This document shows positions 36,598-48,401 of a DNA stretch of 64,000 nt, piece after piece (the stretch's first letter is position 1; every line of letters starts with the position of its first letter). A program made the position numbers and the translations under genes. The notes beneath the pieces are model-generated. The model saw only the letters and a program-made list of their open reading frames with translations, was not told the origin of the DNA and ran no database searches. This DNA comes from Verticillium longisporum (lineage: Eukaryota; Ascomycota; Sordariomycetes; Glomerellales; Plectosphaerellaceae), in assembly GCA_019188255.1 (NCBI GenBank), contig JAETXT010000001.1:2418001-2482000 (forward strand). Reading direction: 5' to 3'.

Positions 36598-37575
36598 GAG
36601 ATGCAGCGAACACACCCAATGACGGTGGAGATGCTCACATAGCCTCCCCGCCCGCAGCAACTTTTGTGTTGGCTTCTGGCGTCCTTATAACTCACATGTC
36701 GCGTCTGAGGATCGGCCTCTAAGCGCGAGCAGTGTGTTTGTGCTTCGCCCAAGGACCCGTCCACTGGTGCGGTACTCTACCCCTCCGATGGCCAGAGACA
36801 TGTCGCAACAAGAACGCGCGGCCAAGCCAGGGAACGAAACTGGATGACATTTCATTGTTGCTGAAGGGTCATGCCTCGTCTCCTTATCGCGCCGTTTGGG
36901 GCTCTTGGGCGCCCGTGGTGCGCGGGGTAGATATACGCACATGCCAGTCTGCATCCCTTTATGCACGTTTATGCTTCGGAGTCTTTCTTGGAGCTATTTA
37001 ACTTATGATTCCGATAGTAAGCCGACTTGGAAAACATCGAGCTACTCTTTGTGTAGTGTGTCGGCGACGGATGCAGGGCATATGAGGCACAGCAGCCTGA
37101 GATGCATATGGTTGGTACACCTGTCAGCGGGACGCGTTTGGCGACTTCGATCAATATCAACATTTATAGGTATTAGCTGTTCTCATTCAAAGCTACCGCG
37201 ACATTTCAGCTTGTTCGCCTCTATCGATGCCGTTGTGTCATTATTTGTACTTATCATCCCGCATTTTCATGAACCTTCCTCCACGAAACGTCTCGTGTAT
37301 ACGTGAGTGTGAAGCGTCCAAAGTCATGCATGTATGGCTTGCAGTCTCGGTGTGTTGTCGTCTGGAAGACATGGGTGTACTAGGATCGGTTCGTAGAGTG
37401 TAATTGCTTCCTGAAGGATGCGACGCTGGAACCTTAGCTGGCCGTGAACCAATGTTACTCTTTGGGTTATCGACCCTGTCATCACAATTAGGAATCAACA
37501 ACTTCAGAAGCGCCAATATGCGACCCTGTATCCACTCACTTTTCCACGGCGTCAAGACTCAGCAGGCTGGCGGAG
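36598..37575. other. Intergenic, Rheb to C78 peptidase
   Basis: About 1 kb. It may include unrecognised 5' exons of the downstream peptidase, whose N-terminal zinc finger I could not find. No other feature is seen. Confidence 0.4.
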
Positions 37576-39131
37576 ATGTCGCCGAAACCAACGGGGAAGC
37601 GAGCCTCTAATTTTAGTGACCAACCGCTGAGCGTCATCCCGCTGGCCGACAAAGAGCCGTCACGCCAACAAACACGACCACTCAAAGACAACGAGTTTCC
37701 CAAGACTCGTCTTCTCACCCGACAGGCTACTCAGCGCCGACAACCTCCATGCTCTCGTTACTCTCAAGTCAGACGTTGAATCTATTCCGATGCGTTGGGG
37801 GCAATTGATGTCTGTGTCGCGGCGCCAGGCTGAGCCCAAAACCAGGGCGACAGCACAAGATAACAACATGCGTAGAAGACTAGTGGCACGGTAGACTCTA
37901 TCGTTTTGCGCGTCGAAGTTTTGAGCTAATGATGACCTCAAGAGAACGAACCTTGGGAGGCATGCGCACGAAGATTCGATGCCGGACTGGCTCGCCGCCT
38001 TGCTCCGTACCAAGGGTGAGATCAAGACTGAAGGTATGCACTCCGGCGTGAAAAGCAACATGGAACAAGGGGAGTAGAAGAGGACATCGCTGAAATCACA
38101 TGGAAGGCGTTGTTCCTGTTTTGAAACAACTGCTCGAACAGAACAACACAACCCAATATGCCTACTTGTGCCATGAATCTGTGCAGCACATTTCCAAGCT
38201 CAAATTAGAAGGTTGTTAAGTCAACCTACACCTGTATCGCCTGTCGATATATAAGACTGACTGGCAAACCAGGGGGATTCTGCGGTTATCGTAACATCCA
38301 GATGCTCATCTCGTATATCATTGCGACAGGTTTCGAAGGCCAGGAGCACTTTCAAGGAAGGCTTCCTACCATCTTTGAGATACAAGACTTCATCGAGAAC
38401 GCTTGGGACCGTGGAATTAACGTCCAGGGTCGGGTTGAGACAGGTGGTATACGAGGAACTCGCAAGTACATAGGAACAGCGGAAGTATGTCGTCAGTCCG
38501 TGGCATGGTCATCTGCATGCTAATGGTTTTCAAGGCACAAGCGTTGTGTAGGAGCTTGGCAATACCGTCAGTAATCCAGATATCTTAACCGCATTGGCTA
38601 ACGGTTAAAAAGCTGCACTGCCCAAGCCTTCTCAGACAAGAAAGCTGGCGAGTCGGAGGCTCGCCTTCTAGAGGCTATTGAGACGTATTTCCAAATGGGT
38701 GCGTCGTTAGGTGCCTCGAAAGTTGTGTGCACCACTCTTGCACCCGTCTATTTCCAACATGCAGGCAAGTCAACCCTGATTGCTGTCTGGGGTATGGTCT
38801 AACTCGAATGCCCCATAGGACATTCGATGACAATTATTGGATTTGAAAGGCGAAAGCATGGAACTGCCAATCTTCTAGTATTTGATCCATCTCATCGCGA
38901 CACATCAGCCATTCGTCGCTTGATAGGAACAACCTTTGGACAAAAAACACCTGACAGTGCTCTGGAGACCTATCGTCGGGGGCATAAATACCTCCGTCGA
39001 TTTCGAGAATACGAACTTCTCAGGTGAGCTGACATCCGAAGCCGGTCCAATTTTCAGGCTGCTGGTTGCTAAGAATGACGGCCAGGCTCGACAAAACCCA
39101 TAGCCCAGATCGTTTCACCCCAAGAAAGTGA
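37576..39131 (+). CDS. C78 family cysteine peptidase (UfSP/ZUFSP-like)
   Basis: The catalytic part is clear. HAHEDSMPDWLAALL (about 37,965-38,010) is followed by TTQYAYLCHESVQHISKLKLEG, and after an intron (38,212-38,272) by GGFCGYRNIQML with the nucleophile Cys. A splice at 38,764/38,819 gives the catalytic His in GHSMTIIG, and FDPSH supplies the Asp. The last exon ends at TGA 39,129-39,131. Family C78 includes Ufm1 proteases and the ZUFSP/ZUP1 deubiquitinase specific for K63 chains; fungi commonly lack the Ufm1 system, so a ubiquitin role is more likely (inference). The N-terminus is uncertain: ATG 37,576 opens a basic region, but joining it to the core needs at least one unresolved splice. 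The intron at 38,765-38,818 appears to use GC-AG sites. The 3' end lies 62 bp from the converging HAM1. Confidence 0.82.
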
Positions 39132-39193
39132 AAGTGCTTTGTAAGGCGAACCGCCTGCGAGGGCCAGAGACGACCAAGCTCTCCTCCTTGTCA

Positions 39194-40058
39194 TTAGGCC
39201 ACTTGCTGTTCAGAGAACCATTGCTGCAATTTGGACAATGCCAGGCCTCGGTGCGAAATCTTGTTCTTCGCGGCCTTGTCCATTTCTGCGTAGCTGCTAT
39301 GACTTAGTTATGCACAGTTTAGGGTGTTTAAGGTTCCATACGTCTTGCCGTCATATTCGAAAATGGCATCCCAACCTGGTTCACAACAGTCGAGGTTAAC
39401 TGAGTCTACTTTCAGAGAACTGGGCACCAGGGGCGTGCACTAACCAAAGTCTGGCGGGCCTCTAGGTTGCACAATGGTACCCTGTGACAATATCGTCAGC
39501 AGATAGAAGGCACATGTCTCCAGGCGCTCATCTCACTCTTGTGCGGCCTTGAAAAAGGATGGGCTTCTGGCCTGGGCCAGGTGAATATGCAAATGTACAC
39601 ACGGCATCGGCCGACTTATCATCGTATGCGGCGAGAAGGTTATTCAAGCCTTGATGTCCGATGGACTGCATGAACCACTTGCTTGCGGCGTGTCAGTTGG
39701 ACGCTGCTCGCTTGTTCGACACGTAGAAGAAAGAGCAAGTGTACTTACATGTAGGGTCCTGGCAGGTCTCCGAGAGATTTGAAGCACAAACACGTATCTT
39801 CCACAAGAACAGGGCCGTTGACCTGTGCATCGAGCGTCAGCAGACGAAATTGGACCGTGGGAGCATCACAGAGGCCTTGTGCACCATTTCAGCAGCCTTG
39901 CGACATTTGGCTTCGGTCACTTCCTCTACTGTCCCTTGCACTTCTTCGAGATCTATTGCTTGACTTCGCACCGTTATGGCCGGCTCGAGAATTGCCTTGA
40001 CTTCGCGCAGCTTATTCGCATTGCCAGTGATAAAGTTGACAACAGGAGGGGCTGCCAT
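39194..40058 (-). CDS. HAM1: Inosine triphosphate pyrophosphatase (HAM1/ITPA)
   Basis: Reads leftward from ATG 40,058 to TAA 39,194-39,196 in several exons. The N-terminus [18 protein letters not shown] holds the nucleotide-binding TGNANK motif. [29 protein letters not shown] and [16 protein letters not shown] follow in family order. The first intron lies about 39,823-39,886. The enzyme hydrolyses ITP, dITP and XTP to monophosphates and keeps deaminated purines out of nucleic acids. Length is about 185-190 aa, normal for the family. Middle exon limits are approximate. Confidence 0.93.
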
Positions 40059-40510
40059 GACGAGCTAAGCTTGAGTCGGCTGGGCAATGTGTGCGTGCGT
40101 GCTATTCTGCAATGTAAGCCAACAAGTCTTTTGTCGATTTTGCTTCACGATTAGAGTGGCACAGAGGTCTGTTCTCGGTGGAAATATGTGGATGGGGGCT
40201 GTGGATGGTGGGTCCGCACACTGTTAGGTGGGGGGAAGGAGGGGGCCGCCTGTGGTGTCCGTCGACGGCGAGGGGTGGATGTTGTGCGTCTACGTTTCGG
40301 ACAACAAAAGACTTGTTTGCTTGTAGCAAGTGTCAAGCTGGCGTTGTCCTCTGATCAGGTCGGGATCCAACATCAGGGCCAGGCCTCGATGTGACTTATT
40401 CGGACATTATCTTTCGAGCTATCGGGCAGATACTTGCTGACCTCGGCGGCTCTCCGTACCTGGTCTTCACTCATGAGAGATCAACCACGACCAACAGCAG
40501 GCTGTGATGC
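40059..40510. other. Intergenic, HAM1 / FAP7
   Basis: 452 bp upstream of HAM1 and downstream of FAP7. It includes a pyrimidine/G-rich stretch near 40,190-40,260 and no supported gene. Confidence 0.5.
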
Positions 40511-41160
40511 TCACACTCGTTGCTGATCTTTCTTCCACTGCTCCAGCCAACCTATAACTCTTTCCACGTTGCTCTCCATCTCCTCGGCCGTGTTACTCGT
40601 CAGCTCTACTACGATTTGCTCGTCAAAGCCCTCTCTCGCCTCTGACAACAAGACCTCCATAATCTCGGAGTCTAGGTTCTCTTGCAGTTTAGCCTCGGCA
40701 TAATTCCTATTGATCTCATGTCAGTGGTTCAAGAGCACCAGTAATGTCAAAATCGAGATTCATCCCTACCTTGCTTTGAGGCGGTCGTAAAGCGTGCTGG
40801 AGTCGACGCGGAGAACAACCACTAGGTCAATCCAACTCTCAGGGAAAAGATCGCAGGCGTGCCAGTCGAGAATGAAACCGCCGCCAGGCACCTCATCCTC
40901 GAGTGCATCAAGTAACTGATCAAATCTGATCAATAAAACACCTTATGTAAACAATGACTGCATCAGCAACTTACCTTATCCTCATCGACAATGGCGCAGG
41001 ACCGTTCATCGTCCCAGCCATCCTGGCATTCTTTGTCCTTAACAATTTGGTTGATCGCAAGATGTTTCAGGCCCGTCCGTCTTGCAAGTTCCTCGCAGTG
41101 TGTCGTCTTGCCAACGCCCGGCGTGCCGGTTACAATAATGTTGGGAGAGGTTCTCGCCAT
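40511..41160 (-). CDS. FAP7: Adenylate kinase isoenzyme 6 / Fap7
   Basis: Three exons read leftward from ATG 41,160 to TGA 40,511-40,513, with introns near 40,928-40,972 and 40,709-40,772. The product, about 170 aa, starts with a P-loop GTPGVGKTTHCEELA. It has WDDERSCAIVDEDK, then GGFILDWHACDLFPESWIDLVVVLR and YAEAKLQENLDSEIMEVLL, all diagnostic for Fap7/hCINAP. This nuclear ATPase/adenylate kinase binds uS11 and acts in 40S subunit maturation at 18S rRNA cleavage. Confidence 0.94.
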
Positions 41161-41966
41161 TGAAAGTCAATCGTTTGAGTGTAACTAAGCACGAGTTGTT
41201 ATTGGCATGCATGTATACTCGGCTGGCCAGGGTGTATGGTGATTGTAAAAACCTGGAGACTGGGTCAGTCTATTCGACTTTTTTTCTGACGCGCCATAGA
41301 ATGACCCGCTTTTCGCGTGCCTGGCCTCTCATTCTCATCTAGACTGTCGCAGCGGCATCAATCTCAGGGCCGTATGCGCCTTCGTTCATATGGCCCGAAA
41401 TGTCGCTGCAAGATACAAATGCCACCTTTCAAGCTTTTCATCATGAACGATTGGTTCGTCGAACTGCTGGCGTTTCGGGATGGGCAATGTTTGGCAATCC
41501 CTGTCACGCTGGTCTTGCGTCGCACAGGTGTGCGGGAGAGACCATTCAGAGCGCGTTCCGGAAACGATGTGAGAAGGTTGTTAAAATACTGGCCGGCAGG
41601 TTCATGCAGAAGTAACGTGGACGATAGTAAACTCTCTAATTCGAGACCACAACGAAGACGCTGCAGAGGCTCTCTAACGCCAGACCACAGGCATTGGTGA
41701 TGACACCTCGTCCCGAACACAAAGCGGTGATATCCTTAATAGCACGAGACACCCATAGATCCCTCATCCACACGTTGTCAATTATACACGATGATCCCAA
41801 ATACACGGCATACATGGCGACAGCGTAACACAGACCTCCAGGCGAATGACAGGATGCAAAGCACGGCGAATGCTGGCCTGTCCGCAGGATGGTTGCCGCA
41901 TCATTGGGACCTGGGCTGGTAACCTTCACCGAACCCCAAGTCAAGAGTCGTAGTTGTGCGCATGTC
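41161..41966. other. Intergenic, FAP7 / myosin
   Basis: 0.8 kb that includes the myosin 3' untranslated region and the FAP7 promoter. Nothing else is supported. Confidence 0.5.
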
Positions 41967-44900
41967 TCAAGCCGAAAGACGCTTGGACGCAAATTCGTGT
42001 TCATCCTCATCCACCTCGGCAAGATCGTCATTGTTGCCGAAGCCATCGTCATCAGGCCCGTACTCGAGCTTCTCCTGTTGTGCGATAGCCTGTGCAGACA
42101 CGATCTCTGCGAGACGTTTCAGCCGAGGCGTCTGTAGCCCTGTGTAGCAATACACGTTAGCTATGGATCTGGCGAGCTAGGTGGCACTGAAGAGCGATAT
42201 TCAACGTACATGAAGGAGTATAGGTCTCCAGTGCTGTGATTGCCCTAGGTTCCGCGATTTCATATGGGCCGCTGTCATCCATGTCGACAGCTTGAAGCAG
42301 CAGCACATCGCTCTTCTCAGTCACACGAGAGGCAACGGCTTTCATGATTTCGCCGTTGATAGGTTGTTCATAATCGGCAACGAGGTATTGGTTCAGCAGC
42401 TTCTGAATCTGGTTTGGGGATAGCCTAGTACGTAGATAGTGAGCCGGGGTTTGCGCGACCAGTGGTTGCGCGCCTGTACTTACATCCAGCAGATATCTTG
42501 AATAATCTCAATGTCATTCAACGTCGCCTTCTTGAGTTGCAAGAGTTTTGTAGCTTGCTGTGTATACAATTAGAACCGTGGTGCGCGCTGTTGTTGAGTG
42601 GAATTCGCGAACGGGCTTACCATGAGATGTTCCAGCTGAAGGGTACCTTCGGGCATGTCGTGACTCTTGCACCACTCCTCAATCCGAGTGATATTGTAGT
42701 TGATCTGCAGACCGCGCTTCCATGACAGAAAGTTACGCCGCATAAGGAGGTCATTGAACGCGGTAACGCCAACTAATCGAAGGAGTTCAGTAATGGTCTG
42801 TGTGATGATCGAGTCCTCCAGGTAGTAAGCCTTCATCGCCCTGAAGACATTGTTGAGGAGGCTCAGAAGATTGTCCATGCTGTACGCCGGTGTCGAGTTC
42901 GACTGGAGCAGCTTGCCGAGGAAGCGGCTGCTTTCGTTGGTCACGAATCCTGGCAAAGACTGTGACTCGATGATGGCTGGAATAATCATTTTGTGCAACT
43001 TCTTCTTGAGCACCTTCATCCATGTGTGGTAGATGTTGAACTCCAGACTCTCCAGATCATGCTTGACGATCTCAAGCAGGCGGTCATACTCGTAATTGTC
43101 CGACTTCTGTGCTTCATACCAGTCTTCAGCCAGGAAGACAAAAGACAGCATTTCGTGCACGTTTGAGAGCCAGAAGGCGCCTGGGTTGATCGCCTCATCG
43201 CCATCGTGCTGCATCACCTCCTGCTGGATCGACTGCATGACATTGGCCAAGAAGCGTTCCGACTCCTTCACAAAGCCGTTGTTCCACATCTCTGAGGTGA
43301 CTAGGTTGATGAGGTACGACGGGAAAAGGACCTCCTTGTCAGAAGGGGGTGGGTTGGTGTTCGGTGACGGTATCTTGAGGTTGCGGATCAATCCCATCGT
43401 AACCTCTTCGTTAAGGCCATCCTCATCAGCCAGAAGAGTTTCGAGCTCCATTTCGATGTTCTCGACACCAGGCATGAAGCCTGCACCGCCGGCATTTTGT
43501 CGGTGTGCAATGCTCGTAACCGCCATTGAAACAGGACGCGGGTTGTATGCGGCACTAAAGCGGTCCAGCTCGCGAGGCTCAGCACCTGCACTCCTGCGCT
43601 TTGGCTTCTTGGAGGACACGAGGTTGATCAAGCCGTTGGCAGCGGGGAGAGCAGGTGCCGTACCGTTGCTCACTTCACCGTTAGCGGGCGCCATCCTCCT
43701 AGCAAGCTCCAGTTGATCTTGTAGCTCTGATAGTTGCTGGCGAAGTGACGACTTCTCCTCGTCAATCTGTACGCTTTGCTGCCGCACGCTTTCCAGCTCC
43801 GTGTTGGTCGTACGCAGAGACTCCCTGAGCTCCCTCTCCTCTTCCTGCATACGCTTGATGTTGGCTGTTGACTCTTCGAAACTTTGTTGCAGCTTCTTCA
43901 TCTCATCCTCCATCGCCTGGAGACGAGCAACTGCGATACCGGCCTGGTTGGCCTCAGTCTGGAGCTCTTTGGTGCGTGTCTCTAGAGCGTTGTGTCGGTT
44001 CTTCCAAGCTTTGATCTGCCCCTCATAATTCTCCACTTGTGACACAAGAGTCTTGTTTTGTGCCTTCATGGAGCCCAAGGACTGGGTCAGCTCGACCACC
44101 TTGTTCTCAAGCTTGTAGGAAATTTGCTTGAGGTCGCGAGCCTCCTCACGAATCTTCTTATACTCGTGCCTGGCCAGCTTACCACGCCAAAGGCTCTGAA
44201 TAAGCGTAACCGTCTTGCGGTACTGCCGCCAAGATCGAAGCTGGCTTCGCGATCGCCACACGCGTTGAATGAGGACGGCTGCGTTCCCGACTCGTGTCTC
44301 CATGATTTCGCGGCGGCGCAGGTAGCCCTTGGCCGCTGCCTGGGCAAGAACCACATGGTTTCTAATGCGGAGGAACTGCTTTCTCTGTTTCTGGCCCCGC
44401 CACACCCGTTGAATCGTCGTTGCGGCCTTGATCGTACGCAGTTGTTGCGCAGTCTTGCGGGCCAAGTAAGCCCGGGTGGCCGACTGGAACACAATGATGG
44501 CGCTGCGAGCTTCCAGATAGCGTTGGCGGTAAAACTTGGCCCGCAAGTTCTTCTGGATCAGGATGGCGCAGTCATTCAATCGACTTGTCCGGAGGTTCTC
44601 GAGGAAGGCAAGCATGCCGGCGCGGAAGAAAATTTTAGTCAGGCCAAGCTGGTACTTGTCCATACCCTTGCCCGAGCTCGTGCCGAGTGCCTTGGTCAGG
44701 ATGGCGTTGGCCATGTCCCGGATTTCCGACGTCCATTGATCAGAATGCACGAGCATGTAGTAACGCAGCGCAAACTCCTCGTACGTCCAACGTGTCGGAT
44801 AGCCTGCGCAACTAATGCGAACGGTTTCCAGGACACCACACGCTCGGAGCTGGCTGAGGACCATTGGCCCCTCAAACTTCCATGATTCCTTTGCTTCGTT

Positions 44901-47163
44901 CGGCTTGATACAGCGGATGTAGTGGACGTCGGTGTTGTTAATGGTATTCATGAGCTCGATCAGTGACGAGCGGAAAATTCCACCCAACGTCGGTTTCCTG
45001 TTGACGGCCACGCCAATCTTCCGCCCGGCAGCAGGCTTTACGGCGTTGGAGGAGGCAGAAGCTACGTCCTTTTCGCGGACAGCAGAAGCAGCATCAAGAA
45101 CCTGGCGGAGGAATTGGTTGGACGTAGCCCGGAGGACCTCCATATGTTCGTCAGGAACTGTATCCCGGTTCTTCTCAATGAAGCCTTCAGACTCATACGT
45201 GACGTCTACGGCATAGTGGCAGATGGTGAATGCTGACTTGCCGAAGCGCGGCTTCTTGTAAAACTGGTGCTTGTCGGCAGCGTAATGGTGATGGAGTTTG
45301 GTGACAAACTGCTCGTCAGAGCCCATAGGGAGATGGGATTCTTCGTCCAAAAGACCCAGAACACCCATCTTGCCCTCAATGAGGTCGATGCAGGGTTGAT
45401 TGTCCGAAAAGTCGATGAAAGTCCAGTCGATTTCCTCCCTCAAGTATTCTTCTTGCTCTAGCTTGAAGACATGCTGGTTGAACTCTTGCTGCAGCTTTTC
45501 GTTGGCATAGTTGATACAAAATTGCTCGAAAGAGTTCTTTGCGAAGTGCTCGAAGCCGTAGATATCAAGCACACCGATGAAAGAAGTTACACGACTCAGA
45601 ACCTCGTCAGTTGCCAGACCCATGTTGACAATCTCAACAAGCCAGTCAAAAAGACTTGAATAGATGAATTTGGCGACGGAGTCGCGAACGACAATTGCTT
45701 GGGCTTGGGTCAGGTTTGAAGTGATCTTCTCCCCTCGCGTCACCAACTGTTTTTTCACGATCCATCGGGCGAACTGCTCCCCGTTGACTCCCAATATACT
45801 GCAGGCTCGATCGAGAGACGGCTCACTCGGGGCCAACACGCTGTCGTTACGCGATGCGCCAATCTTAACGTTGCCAAGATGTAGCAGGCCGGCAAGTAGC
45901 TTGAAGATTTCCGACTGTTGCGCGTCCGTAACGCCGATGGTTTTCAGGGAGCTTTTGGTCGCTTCGAATTCGGCCTTGTCGTCGACTCCATCAATAGTCG
46001 GGCAGTTACCCTGGTTCAGGTAGTCGAACTGCTCAATCGGAAGAATGTTGAGCTCTTCGCGCTCCCTGTCGGAAGCGCCGGCGACGAGCTGGTAGAAAAT
46101 GTGGTAGTTTCTTTCCTTAAGAGGCTGGAAAACGAGCCTTGACCTTTCAAGCAGATATGTACGGATCTTGGCGCCAATGATATTCGTCTTGTCATCAAAC
46201 ATGATCTCGATGTATTTGCCAAATCGAGATGAGTTGTCATTTCTTGTCGTTTTCGCGTTTCCAAATGCCTCCATGATGGGGTTCGTGGCAAGAATTTGCT
46301 CCTCTGTTTCGCTCATCGCCTCGGCGCCCTTCTTGGACCGGGCGCCAGGGTTGTCGGGGGCCTCCCTCGTGGCAAAGTACCGCATGATGTACTTGGCGCT
46401 GACAGTTTTACCAGCACCAGACTCACCCGAAACTACGATGGTCTGGTTTTTGGAGCTTCTCAGCATGTCCCTAGTTTTGTCAGCCTCGGTATGCCCTGCG
46501 CTCAACCAGCCTGACGCCGGTGTCCTTGTTTGTCGACATGGTCGCTTACATGAAAGCCTCTTCGGCAATGGCGAACAAATGGGGTGCCTGCGTCGCCCTC
46601 TGTTTGCCAGCATAAACCTGAACCATTCCCGGAACATAAAGCGAATCCACCCTGGCAAACGGGTTTGTTGCTATCAGAACAATGCCACTGTACGTGTAGA
46701 TCTCTTTCTGAGCGTATCGAAGACGAATTGCCTGGAGGACTTAAGGCAGACCATTAGCAAAAGAAGCAAGGCGGGCTGTTTCTGGCGAGGTAGAGGTGTA
46801 TTTACCGGCAGGTTCGTTGAGATGGGACAGATTTGTCAAGTCATCACTTGCTTCGAGCATGGTCGGGTTCATCAAGGGGGGTAAAGATGAATCGCCGTTC
46901 TGCAGGGCTTCGACGGAGACTTCGATTTCTTTTGTCTGTATCATGGAGTGATTAGCATCAAAACCATATCGTGCAGTGACCGACAGTCCGAATTGTGCAA
47001 AAGGCACTGCAATGAATGCTAAACCTACCTCGCCATTATCGAGCTGGAAGACAAGCTTCGCTTTGGGACCATCAATGGTCTTGCTGGCAACCTCTGAGGC
47101 CACCCAGCCCTCGGTGACATCGGGCTGCCACGCCCTCGTACCGACATCGTAGTTCTGAGCCAT
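41967..47163 (-). CDS. Class V myosin heavy chain (Myo2/MyoE type)
   Basis: Seven exons read leftward (47163-47029, 46935-46806, 46739-46550, 46470-42621, 42557-42484, 42424-42210, 42139-41967) give 1,588 aa in frame. Domain order: SH3-like N-terminus; motor with P-loop GESGAGKT (about 46,430) and NNNSSRFGKY-type switch region (here NDNSSRFGKY); six IQ motifs (about 44,600-44,130) such as LIQKNLRAKFYRQR and TIQRVWRGQKQRKQF that bind calmodulin-like light chains; a coiled coil to about 43,700; and a C-terminal dilute (DIL) cargo domain. It carries secretory vesicles and organelles along actin to the hyphal tip. The large 3.85-kb exon holds most of the motor, the neck and the start of the DIL domain. 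The protein ends in an acidic tail. Confidence 0.96.
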
Positions 47164-48401
47164 GGCGAACTGTCGACAAAGGGAGATCGTGATCTAGAAA
47201 GGCGTCGTCGGTGCTGATGCGAAAAGAAGCGGTCGGTGTCGGGGCCAGAAGCAAGCGAAAGGGGGCGTGGCTCGCTGCTGGGAGAGATTCATCGGCAGGC
47301 CTGAGACAGAAGGTAGTGGCCGGCTTCCTAGGGTGTGAATCGTGAATGATGTGTGGTTCCGTAGACAGTCTTGTTGCCTCGTCTGCCAGACAGAGGCATG
47401 AAGAAGTCGAATATGTGTCTGGAGCTGTTGCAGCAGGGTCGGATGGGTGGACTACTTTTTGAATCCCAGGCCAGGAGACAGGGGGTTCGATCAGAAGTAG
47501 AACGCCCCGAGCGCATTGGCACCAGTCACAGCACTGTATGGCGCAGCTGGACGTTGGCGTTGGGGGTGGCTCCCTACTTTTCTGACAGGCACATGCTGGT
47601 AGCTTCCACAGTGCACCAGGGGGTCAAGCACTTTCTCTCGGACTCTCAAGAAGATCATTTACAACGCATATCTGGGTAACATAGCACCGTGAATATAGAT
47701 ACCCGAAGCGCACTGTGTGTACTGTTTGTGCACGGAGTTCATACACAATCTACTGCATTGGTATGCAGGTGGCAGGTCCAGCTATGTCTCCAACCCCCCC
47801 CCCCTCTTTTTTTCTTTCCCTTCATTTGATCCATGCATCAGGCCGAGTGGAGTGCTGTCACCGCTTCATGTCCGCCGCACGTCCAGCCAACCCAGTTGCC
47901 ATAACCTATGACTTCCTGACCTGCACCGTTGGAGGTCCAGTATTGTGGATGGATTTCGAGGGAGGTAGGTGCTCTTCAGCAGAGGAGGCTGGCGGTGGGC
48001 ACGTCCTGCAATTCCGGTACATGCAAGTCGTTTCCTTTGATAGGCCTCATGAGTGTAATGAGCATCATGCGTGTCCATGCCAATCATGTGTCCCGTGGGA
48101 TTCAAGCGATCTTGTTCAAGCCCTTCAGGATAACAATTTATTTATCAATCAAGGCCTGTTCCTCTTCCTTTCACCCATCCCGCAGTACGCCCTTGGCCAG
48201 TGCTTAGTGTCGTCATGCCCTCGCTGTTAGTTGAAGTCCAGCATCCAGCAGACGTGTCACACCCAGAAACATCTCTCAGTTTCCATTCCCGGTTGAAAGT
48301 CAGGTCTGTCCGTTGAATAAAACCCAATCTGCATGTTGAAACATTCAAGGTCGTCGACGCTCGACAACCCCTCAAAAGCCTGGTTTCACAGTCGTAGCCG
48401 T
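47164..48401. other. Intergenic, myosin promoter and serine-gene 3' side
   Basis: 1.2 kb containing a C-run followed by a T-run at about 47,793-47,815. Small frames here conflict with one another and no gene is supported. Confidence 0.5.

Noticed and set aside
43096..43716. 206-codon + strand frame
   Set aside because: Antisense to the myosin coiled-coil/tail exon, with no family signature.
44058..44885. 275-codon + strand frame
   Set aside because: Lies wholly inside the IQ/neck exon of class V myosin on the other strand; it is a shadow frame.
42570..46658. Myosin start at 46,658
   Set aside because: The first 60 codons of that frame are out-of-frame exon and intron sequence; the true start is 47,163 with three upstream exons.
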